Positions 1 to 4,631 of a stretch of 5,800 bases of DNA are shown piece by piece. This stretch comes from Nocardioides sp. Lineage in GTDB: Bacteria > Actinomycetota > Actinomycetes > Propionibacteriales > Nocardioidaceae. Position 1 is the stretch's first letter. The number at the start of each line of letters is the position of its first letter. The position numbers and the translations under genes are program-made. Under the pieces are notes generated by a model. That model made no database searches, was not told the DNA's origin, and worked only from the letters and a program-made list of their open reading frames with translations. The stretch covers positions 1,416-7,215 of the forward strand of contig JAHEXO010000104.1 of assembly GCA_023252065.1 (NCBI GenBank), written 5' to 3'.

Positions 1-138
1 TGTGGCAACGGGACCACCGTCACCGGCTCGACCGGCACCTGCCACTACACGACGGTGGGCAGCTACTCGCTGGTCCTGACCGTGACCGCGGCCGGCGTCA
101 GGGACACCTGGTCGACGACGATCACCGTGGCCAAGGAC
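1..138 (+). repeat. PKD module A (partial)
   Basis: C-terminal half of a PKD module, codons 1-46. It begins at the CGNG signature with cysteines at codons 1 and 14 (12 residues between them, against 15 in the next two modules). The 11-nt string TGTGGCAACGG at 1-11 recurs exactly at 535-545 in module C. Confidence 0.7.
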
Positions 139-681
139 GCTGCGCCGGTCCCGGCGCTGACCTACGCGCCCAACCCGCTCTACGTGAACCAGACGGCCAC
201 GCTCAACGCCTCCGGGTCGACAGACAACGACCCGTCGCCGATCGCGACCTACTCCTTCACCTGCGGCAACGGCACGGCGGCCCAGGTGCTGACCACACCC
301 ACGACCACGTGCGTCTACACCAGGTCGGGGAGCTACACCGCCTCCGTCACCGTCAAGGACACCGCAGGTCTGAGCGCGACGAAGTCGGTCACCGTCAAGG
401 TGCTCGCCGACGCGGCGCCGAAACCTGTGCTCAGCCTCTCGTCCACCAAGACCAGCCGCGGCGGCTCCATCGTCGCCGACGGCTCGGCCTCGACCGATGC
501 TGACGCGACGCCCATCGCGACGTACCGCTTCAGCTGTGGCAACGGAGTCACGACGGCCGACCAGCCGTCACCCCGGACCACGTGCACCTATCCCACGACC
601 GGCCAGTTCACGGTCCAGCTGTGGGTGACCGACACCGGCGGCAACACCGCCTCCACCACCACGAAAGTGCAAGTCAGATGA
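1..681 (+). CDS. PKD-repeat secreted/surface protein, C-terminal part (5' end outside window)
   Basis: The frame is open from base 1 and ends at TGA 679-681, giving 226 visible codons; the start, and any signal peptide, lies to the left. The product consists of tandem immunoglobulin-like PKD modules: one partial (codons 1-46) and two complete (codons 47-137 and 138-226). They share the features S-x-STD-x-D, PIATYxFxCGNG, a G-x-Y/F-T-V strand and V-T/K-D-T-x-G. PKD domains are known as extracellular beta-sandwich folds involved in protein-protein or protein-glycan contacts. Each module has two cysteines, at codons 1/14, 88/104 and 179/195, which could form an intradomain disulfide and fits an exported protein. 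The chain is Thr/Ser/Ala-rich and ends right after the last beta strand (KVQVR), with no LPXTG motif or C-terminal membrane helix, so any anchor must be upstream. The stop overlaps the start of the Wzz-like gene. The exact function is unknown; the PKD assignment is strong. Confidence 0.88.
   Translation, partial: CGNGTTVTGSTGTCHYTTVGSYSLVLTVTAAGVRDTWSTTITVAKDAAPVPALTYAPNPLYVNQTATLNASGSTDNDPSPIATYSFTCGNGTAAQVLTTPTTTCVYTRSGSYTASVTVKDTAGLSATKSVTVKVLADAAPKPVLSLSSTKTSRGGSIVADGSASTDADATPIATYRFSCGNGVTTADQPSPRTTCTYPTTGQFTVQLWVTDTGGNTASTTTKVQVR
139..411 (+). repeat. PKD module B (complete)
   Basis: Codons 47-137, 91 residues, starting at AAPVPAL. It carries S-x-STDNDPSPIATY, the CGNG signature and cysteines at codons 88 and 104. 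It is in register with module C at a period of 91 codons (273 bp). Boundaries were set by aligning the AAPxP starts and are approximate. Confidence 0.75.
412..678 (+). repeat. PKD module C (complete, C-terminal)
   Basis: Codons 138-226, starting at AAPKPVL. It carries the STDADATPIATY segment, the CGNG signature and cysteines at codons 179 and 195, and ends at the protein C-terminus. Similarity to module B is clear in protein but diffuse in DNA, so this is an old duplication rather than a recent one. Confidence 0.75.
678..681 (+). promoter_or_regulatory. ATGA stop/start overlap, PKD gene to Wzz-like gene
   Basis: ATG 678-680 overlaps TGA 679-681. The only purine run at a useful distance is a weak GAAAG at 663-667, so initiation here probably depends on ribosomes terminating on the PKD gene (inference). 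Confidence 0.7.
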
Positions 682-1973
682 CTCTGCAGGAGATCTTCCA
701 ACGCATCATCCGGGCCCACTGGGTCACGATCAGCATCTGCATGCTGCTGCCGGTCCTGCTCGTGCTGGGGCTCGAGACCCGGCACTCCACCGAGTGGACC
801 GGGTCCGTCCGGGTCCAGGTCGTCTCCGCGGCACCGGTCTCGACGACGGAGGCCGACGCGGTCAGCTCGCGGGTGCTGGCGCTGGCCACGACGCCGACCC
901 TGGTCCAGAAGGCGCTGTCCGAGGCGGGCATGAGAGACGACCCCGCCAAGGTCGCCCAGCACCAGGTCTCCGCCACCCGCCTGGGGGAGTCGCCGGTGGT
1001 CGACGTCACCGTGACGGCCTCCAGCCCCGACAACGCCAAGAAGCTCTCCGCCGCCCTGGTGCAGCAGGTGGTGCAGTTCATGAACGACGGCAGCCGGCCC
1101 GCGCTCGACCAGGAGCTCTCCAGCCTCGGGAGCAGCATCGCCAAGGCCAACCAGCAGCGGGGCGACCTCACCGATCGGCTCGCCAGCACCGCCTCGTTGA
1201 CCCAGCGCGAGGTCCTGAACGTGCGCATCCGGGCTCTGGACGAGCAGATCAGCCAGCTCGCCACCCAGCGCTCGGCGTTGCTCCAGACCAAGCTCAGCAT
1301 CGACCAGGCCGTCGTCATCGACGGTGACAACCCCCAGGTGACGCAGGTCCCGTCGGGACTCCTGCCCCGGATGGCGCTGGCCCTGGTGCTCGGCCTGGTG
1401 ATCGGCCTGGCCCTCGCCGTCCTGCTCGAGACCCTTGCCCCGAGGCTGGCCGGGATCCGGGCCCTGGCCCGCACCCTGGCCGCTCCTGTCCTGGGCCGCA
1501 CCGACCAGAAGCCGTCGGAGCTGGCGGCAGCCATGACCCTGACCGCACGGCGCCAGGGGGTCGAGACCGTCGTGCTGCTGGGCGTGGACTCCCGCGACAG
1601 CTCGGTCGCGACCGCCCTCGTCGGCCGGCTGCCCAAGCCCGGCTCCGCGGATGCACCCTCGAACCCGGGGGCCAAGGCCGGGCCCGGGGCGAGGACCGGC
1701 GCCAAGTCGGCCGCTGCGGCCGGCCGCACCCGGAACGGCCCGCGGCAGCAGCAGCAGCAGGTCAGCGACCCGTTCACCGTGACCGAGATCGCGTTCAGCA
1801 GCCTGGACGGCCTCACTCCCGAGGCCGAGCGGACCGCCGGAGTCGTGGTCGTCTCCTCAGGCTCCTGCCACGTCCGCGACGTCGACAACCTGCAGGACCG
1901 GCTCACCGCTCTGCGCTGGCCGGTGATCGGCATCGTCCAGGTCACCTCTTCGCTGTCCAAGGGCACGTCATGA
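678..1973 (+). CDS. Wzz/YveK-like polysaccharide chain-length determinant with degenerate BY-kinase-like tail
   Basis: A 431-residue membrane protein. TM1 is about residues 16-32. An extracytoplasmic region (about 33-231) contains a predicted coiled coil at about 142-213, rich in heptad Leu and Gln/Arg. TM2 is about 232-250. This is the Wzz/Wzc co-polymerase layout, which in known systems sets the length of surface polysaccharides. After TM2, a segment ending in PVLGR (like the link to BY-kinase domains) leads to a strand VETVVLLGVD at 295-304. The Walker A lysine loop should follow but the sequence reads SRDSSVATALVGRL. A low-complexity linker (about 319-363, Pro/Ala/Gly/Arg with five Gln) replaces the domain core. 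Residues 364-431 resume with a strand AGVVVVSSG and end near PVIGIVQV, as in MinD/BY-kinase C-terminal parts. There is no tyrosine in the protein, so a Tyr-rich autophosphorylation tail is absent. I chose ATG 678 over an in-frame ATG at 582 because 582 would add 32 His/Arg-rich residues inside the PKD gene. It overlaps both neighbours by 4 nt. Confidence 0.8.
   Translation: MTLQEIFQRIIRAHWVTISICMLLPVLLVLGLETRHSTEWTGSVRVQVVSAAPVSTTEADAVSSRVLALATTPTLVQKALSEAGMRDDPAKVAQHQVSATRLGESPVVDVTVTASSPDNAKKLSAALVQQVVQFMNDGSRPALDQELSSLGSSIAKANQQRGDLTDRLASTASLTQREVLNVRIRALDEQISQLATQRSALLQTKLSIDQAVVIDGDNPQVTQVPSGLLPRMALALVLGLVIGLALAVLLETLAPRLAGIRALARTLAAPVLGRTDQKPSELAAAMTLTARRQGVETVVLLGVDSRDSSVATALVGRLPKPGSADAPSNPGAKAGPGARTGAKSAAAAGRTRNGPRQQQQQVSDPFTVTEIAFSSLDGLTPEAERTAGVVVVSSGSCHVRDVDNLQDRLTALRWPVIGIVQVTSSLSKGTS
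1629..1766 (+). repeat. Low-complexity linker segment with (CAG)5
   Basis: This encodes about residues 318-363 of the Wzz-like protein, dominated by Ala, Gly, Pro, Lys/Arg and Gln. Five consecutive CAG codons at 1746-1760 encode Gln357-361. A 12-nt perfect palindrome, GCGGCCGGCCGC, lies at 1716-1727. Slippage in the triplet run would change length without shifting frame. It reads as a flexible tether between two remnants of a BY-kinase-like domain. Confidence 0.6.
1959..1963 (+). promoter_or_regulatory. Ribosome binding site (AAGGG) for the HprK-like gene
   Basis: AAGGG lies 6 nt before ATG 1970, inside the 3' end of the Wzz-like gene. It supports the start chosen at the overlap. Confidence 0.6.
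1970..1973 (+). promoter_or_regulatory. ATGA stop/start overlap, Wzz-like gene to HprK-like gene
   Basis: ATG 1970-1972 overlaps TGA 1971-1973. With the AAGGG upstream, both re-initiation and fresh initiation are possible. Coupling would hold the two products near a fixed ratio (inference). Confidence 0.75.
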
Positions 1974-2974
1974 CCCCGCTCACCTTCGTCACCGGATCCG
2001 CAGTCGTCGGGCTGGAGCCGCGGACCCAGCACTTCCGCGACGCCGTCCTGGACGCGGCCGGCGCGCCGGAGGTGCTCGGGATCCCGGCGGCACCCAACCT
2101 CGTGGTCGCCGAGGCCGCGCCCGACCGGGCCGCCGACCGGGCCGCGACGGTGCCGGTGACCCGCGGGATCACCCGCGAGCCGGACGGGACGGTGGTCATC
2201 GCCAGCGCCGGTGGCTCCGGCTACCGCCAACGGTGGCAGGTGGGCGAGGACTCCGTCCGGGTGGAGTCGCAGTGGTCGCCCTCGGCCAAGGAGTCCCTGG
2301 CCGCGAGGGGACTGCCTTCGCGCTTCCGCGCTCTCCGGGCCCAGGTACTCCTCCACCACCCCGTGCTCTGGTGGGCCTCGCTCGAGGGGCTGGCGCCGTT
2401 GCACGTCTCGGTCGTCGAGGTCGGCAGCACCAGCGTCCTGCTCGCGGGGCCGGGCGGGGTCGGCAAGACCAGCCTGGTGGTGGGCGAGCTCGCGGCAGGT
2501 GCCCGGGCGACCTGCGACAACCTCGCGGTCAGCGACGGGTGCGACGTCTTCGGTCTGCGTGAGCCCCTGCGGGTGCCGGCGCAGACAGCCGGCCGCCGGA
2601 CCGGCCCGCGCGCCGCTCACGGTCGCCGTGAGCAGAGGTGGCGCCAGGTGGCGCCGTCGCTGCGCCCCGACGTCGTGGTCGTCGTACGACGCGACGGCGG
2701 CACGCCGGGTCTGCGGCCCGTGGACCGCGACAGCGCCCACCGCGCGCTGGTCGCCGGGACGATGGCCGCCGGCGAGCTGATGCGCTTCTGGCCGTTGGCC
2801 GCCGTGCTCGGTCTCGCCACCGGAACGGGGCCGGTGCTCCCTCCGGTCGACGACGTCGCCCGCACGCTGGTCGACCGACTCCCCTGCCATGAGCTGCGGC
2901 TGGGTCACCAGCCGGGCGAGCGCCTGCACGACCTCCTCGCCGACCTCGTCGGCACCGCGGAGGTGGCCCGATGA
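1970..2974 (+). CDS. HprK-like P-loop kinase/ATPase of a surface-polysaccharide operon
   Basis: A 334-residue soluble protein with no signal peptide or membrane segment. The N-terminal ~145 residues are poorly recognisable. Then the stretch LHVSVVEVGSTSVLLAG leads into a canonical Walker A, GPGGVGKTS at 160-168 (Lys166, Thr167). This is followed by ATCDNLAVSDG (180-190) and VFGLREPLRV (193-202). That order (ALHA-type strand, P-loop, an Asp-Asp-like site, then a G-x-x-x-PLR segment) matches the catalytic half of HPr kinase/phosphorylase-related proteins, where two acidic residues after the P-loop act in phosphotransfer; here the pair is Asp183-Asn184. A basic patch at 208-224 contains HGRRE, followed by the strand DVVVVVRRDGG. 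The C-terminal part (HRALVAGTMAAGELMRFW and LPCHELRLG) resembles the helical tail of such kinases. True HprK acts on HPr of the PTS; no HPr gene is visible here, so the substrate is unknown. Position between Wzz-like and glycosyltransferase genes suggests a role in polysaccharide assembly. Alternatives are a plain ATPase/GTPase or a small-molecule kinase. Confidence 0.7.
   Translation: MTPLTFVTGSAVVGLEPRTQHFRDAVLDAAGAPEVLGIPAAPNLVVAEAAPDRAADRAATVPVTRGITREPDGTVVIASAGGSGYRQRWQVGEDSVRVESQWSPSAKESLAARGLPSRFRALRAQVLLHHPVLWWASLEGLAPLHVSVVEVGSTSVLLAGPGGVGKTSLVVGELAAGARATCDNLAVSDGCDVFGLREPLRVPAQTAGRRTGPRAAHGRREQRWRQVAPSLRPDVVVVVRRDGGTPGLRPVDRDSAHRALVAGTMAAGELMRFWPLAAVLGLATGTGPVLPPVDDVARTLVDRLPCHELRLGHQPGERLHDLLADLVGTAEVAR
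2615..2633 (+). other. Perfect inverted repeat, 8-nt arms with 3-nt loop
   Basis: GCTCACGG at 2615-2622 and CCGTGAGC at 2626-2633 flank a TCG loop. It lies inside the coding region for the basic HGRRE segment of the HprK-like protein. No T-run follows, so it is not an intrinsic terminator. It could be a chance product of GC-rich Arg codons. Confidence 0.5.
2959..2964 (+). promoter_or_regulatory. Strong ribosome binding site (GGAGGT) for the GT4 gene
   Basis: GGAGGT sits 6 nt before ATG 2971. It is the best Shine-Dalgarno match in the window and suggests the glycosyltransferase can be initiated efficiently on its own as well as by coupling. Confidence 0.75.
2971..2974 (+). promoter_or_regulatory. 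ATGA stop/start overlap, HprK-like gene to GT4 gene
   Basis: ATG 2971-2973 overlaps TGA 2972-2974. The strong GGAGGT just upstream fixes this start. Confidence 0.78.
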
Positions 2975-4149
2975 CTGCCACCCGAGATGCAGGAGCTCGG
3001 ATCGAGGTCGCCCAGATCGTCACCCGGTTCATCGCCGGAGCCGGCGGGGTCGCGCTGCGCGGCGCGCTCAGCCTGGACCCTGAGCGCTACCGGGTCACGA
3101 TCGTCACCGGCGAGGGCGGTGCCCTCACCGACCGTGCCGCCGAGGCGGGGATGAAGGTCGTCCTCGAGCCGTCCCTGGTCTCCCCCATCGCGCCGCGCAG
3201 TGACGCGACGGCGCTCTCCCGGCTCACGACGATCTGTCGTGACGAGGGGTTCGACGTGGTGCACACCCACAGCGCCAAGGCCGGCGCCCTGGGTCGCATC
3301 GCGGCGCACCGGGCCGGGGTCCCGGTCGTGGTCCACACCTACCACGGGTTCCCATTCCACGACTTCCAGGACCCGGTCCGGCACGCCGCGTACGTCGCCA
3401 TCGAGCGGCGGCTCTCGCGGATCACCGACCACGTGCTCGCCATCGGCACCGGCGTGGCCGCCGAGGCGCTCCGGCGCGGCCTGGCCCGGCCTTCCAACCT
3501 GCACACCGTGGCGCCCGTCGTCGAGTCGGTGACGGTACCCAAGGACGCCTGGACCCGGTCGGCGGCGCGTGCGCTGCTCGGGCTGCCGGACGACGCCACG
3601 GTGATCGGCACGGTGGCGCGCGCCGACTTCCAGAAGGCGCCCGAGCACCTGCTCGCCGCGCTCGAGCAGATGCGGCACACCGAGGCGATCGTGGCCTGGG
3701 TGGGCGGCGGCCCGCTGGTCGAGTCGATCCGGAAGCGAGCCGCAGAGCGCGGCCTGGCCGACCGGTTCCTGATGCTCGGCGAGCGCTCGGACGTGGCCCA
3801 GGTGCTGCCGGCCTTCGACGTCTTCGCGCTGCCGAGCCGCTACGAGGGGCTTCCGTGCGCGATCGTCGAGGCGATGCGGTGCGGGATCCCGGTCGTGGCG
3901 AGCTCGGTGAACTCGGTGCCCGACCTCGTCATCCCCGGTCGCAGCGGCGTGCTGGTGCCACCCGGACGCCCCGACCTGATGGCCGAGGCCGTCGACGGCC
4001 TCCTGGACGACCCGGAGCGGGCCGAGCGCCTCGTGGCCGGCGCTGCGGTGCTCGCGGGTGAGACCTACGACGCGGAGCGTCTCGCTGTCGTGCTCGACGA
4101 GGTGTACCGGTCGGGCCTGACGGCACACACGCTGGCGATGGCGGGGTGA
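2971..4149 (+). CDS. Glycosyltransferase family 4 (GT-B fold)
   Basis: A 392-residue retaining-type glycosyltransferase, the usual length for GT4. The N-terminal acceptor domain has IEVAQIVTRFIAGAGG near the start, DVVHTHSAKAG (95-105) and VHTYHGFPFHDF (121-132), typical of GT4 enzymes that build lipid-linked oligosaccharides. In the C-terminal donor domain, Arg217 and Lys222 (ARADFQKAPEHLL) sit where GT4 enzymes bind the sugar-nucleotide diphosphate. WVGGGPL and DVFALPSRYEGLP follow. Glu292 and Glu300 form the E-x7-E motif, followed by GIPVVASSVNSVPDLV and SGVLVPPG. No membrane segment is seen, so a cytoplasmic, membrane-peripheral enzyme is expected. It should add one sugar to the growing undecaprenyl-linked repeat unit; donor and acceptor cannot be told from sequence. 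The start is fixed by GGAGGT 6 nt upstream and the 4-nt overlap with the HprK-like gene. Confidence 0.92.
   Translation: MTATRDAGARIEVAQIVTRFIAGAGGVALRGALSLDPERYRVTIVTGEGGALTDRAAEAGMKVVLEPSLVSPIAPRSDATALSRLTTICRDEGFDVVHTHSAKAGALGRIAAHRAGVPVVVHTYHGFPFHDFQDPVRHAAYVAIERRLSRITDHVLAIGTGVAAEALRRGLARPSNLHTVAPVVESVTVPKDAWTRSAARALLGLPDDATVIGTVARADFQKAPEHLLAALEQMRHTEAIVAWVGGGPLVESIRKRAAERGLADRFLMLGERSDVAQVLPAFDVFALPSRYEGLPCAIVEAMRCGIPVVASSVNSVPDLVIPGRSGVLVPPGRPDLMAEAVDGLLDDPERAERLVAGAAVLAGETYDAERLAVVLDEVYRSGLTAHTLAMAG
4146..4149 (+). promoter_or_regulatory. GTGA stop/start overlap, GT4 gene to unknown small gene
   Basis: GTG 4146-4148 overlaps TGA 4147-4149. The upstream sequence is G-rich but holds no clear Shine-Dalgarno. 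An in-frame ATG at 4155, preceded by GGGG (4143-4146), is an alternative start. Confidence 0.55.
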
Positions 4150-4631
4150 GGGACATGGGTGCGTGGAGCATGGTGCGGCCTCGTCCGGGCCTGCGACCCT
4201 CGGTGAGCGCGGTGCCGGTGGCGGCCGTCGACCAGCCCGCGCCCCCGTGGCTGACCCTGTGCCCGGCGGAGGCACGCCTGCTCCGTGACCCCGACCCCCG
4301 CCTGCTCCGGCGCATCCCGTCCGGCCGCACGCTGGTCCTGGTCAGCGACCGCACGTGGGGACGACGCCGGCTCCGGCGCGCGGCCCGGCTCGGCGGTCTG
4401 GTCGTCGACCGCGAGCTGCTGGTCCTGCCCGGCACCCGGCGCGCCCTGGTGACGGTCGACGAGGACCCCCAGGCGGTGCACCACCTGTGGGACTCGGTGG
4501 CGGCCGTACCTCCCGGGCTCACCTGGGCCTCCCTCCCGCTCACCGGCGTGCTGCTGCTCGCGCGCAGGCTGCCGTGGCAGTGGACCGGGGCCGTCCTCGG
4601 CGGTCACGTCCTGGTCGGACGGCGGCCATGA
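4146..4631 (+). CDS. Hypothetical protein in polysaccharide operon (about 161 aa)
   Basis: I do not recognise a named family. The GTG start at 4146 gives 161 residues; ATG 4155 would give 158 and ATG 4170 would give 153. The first ~35 residues are Pro/Val/Arg-rich and look unstructured. From about residue 58 the sequence reads like an alternating beta-alpha-beta fold: GRTLVLVSD, an Arg-rich helix (WGRRRLRRAARLGG), LVVDRELLVLPG, then RRALVTVDED and a helical stretch AVHHLWDSV. The C-terminal ~40 residues contain a hydrophobic stretch (ASLPLTGVLLLARRLPW) that could be a buried or membrane-touching helix, then GHVLVGRRP. No signal peptide or catalytic motif is visible. It is strongly basic in its middle. 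The frame is credible because both ends overlap its neighbours by 4 nt and the composition is protein-like. By position it is probably an accessory to the glycosyltransferase or to the following phosphotransferase. Function unknown. Confidence 0.7.
   Translation: MRDMGAWSMVRPRPGLRPSVSAVPVAAVDQPAPPWLTLCPAEARLLRDPDPRLLRRIPSGRTLVLVSDRTWGRRRLRRAARLGGLVVDRELLVLPGTRRALVTVDEDPQAVHHLWDSVAAVPPGLTWASLPLTGVLLLARRLPWQWTGAVLGGHVLVGRRP
4628..4631 (+). promoter_or_regulatory. ATGA stop/start overlap, unknown gene to phosphotransferase gene
   Basis: ATG 4628-4630 overlaps TGA 4629-4631. Only a weak GGA at 4618-4620 precedes it, so translation is probably coupled (inference). Confidence 0.7.

Noticed and set aside
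582..677. Upstream ATG at 582 as the start of the Wzz-like gene
   Set aside because: The extra 32 residues are His/Arg-rich out-of-frame translation of the last PKD module; ATG 678 gives a normal N-terminus with TM1 and fits the 4-nt overlap pattern.
1..681. Tandem repeats as a CRISPR array or recent DNA duplication
   Set aside because: The period is about 270 bp, the similarity is at protein level (PKD modules), and identical DNA stretches are only about 11 nt.
2615..2633. Inverted repeat as an intrinsic terminator
   Set aside because: It is inside a gene, has no T-run after it, and the operon continues without a gap.
674..2929. Very long open frame on the minus strand (751 codons)
   Set aside because: It lies antisense across two well-supported + strand genes, is Arg/Gly/Pro/Ser-rich with no recognisable domain, and is expected where GC-rich third positions remove stop codons from the opposite strand.
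2905..4275. Minus-strand open frame of 456 codons opposite the GT4 gene
   Set aside because: The + strand frame has unambiguous GT4 motifs; the antisense product is His/Arg/Gly-rich with no domain logic and runs across gene boundaries.
4355..4627. Upstream ATG at 4355 as the start of the APH-like gene
   Set aside because: It would overlap the preceding gene by more than 270 nt and add an Arg/Pro/Gly-rich stretch typical of a shifted frame; ATG 4628 sits at a 4-nt overlap.
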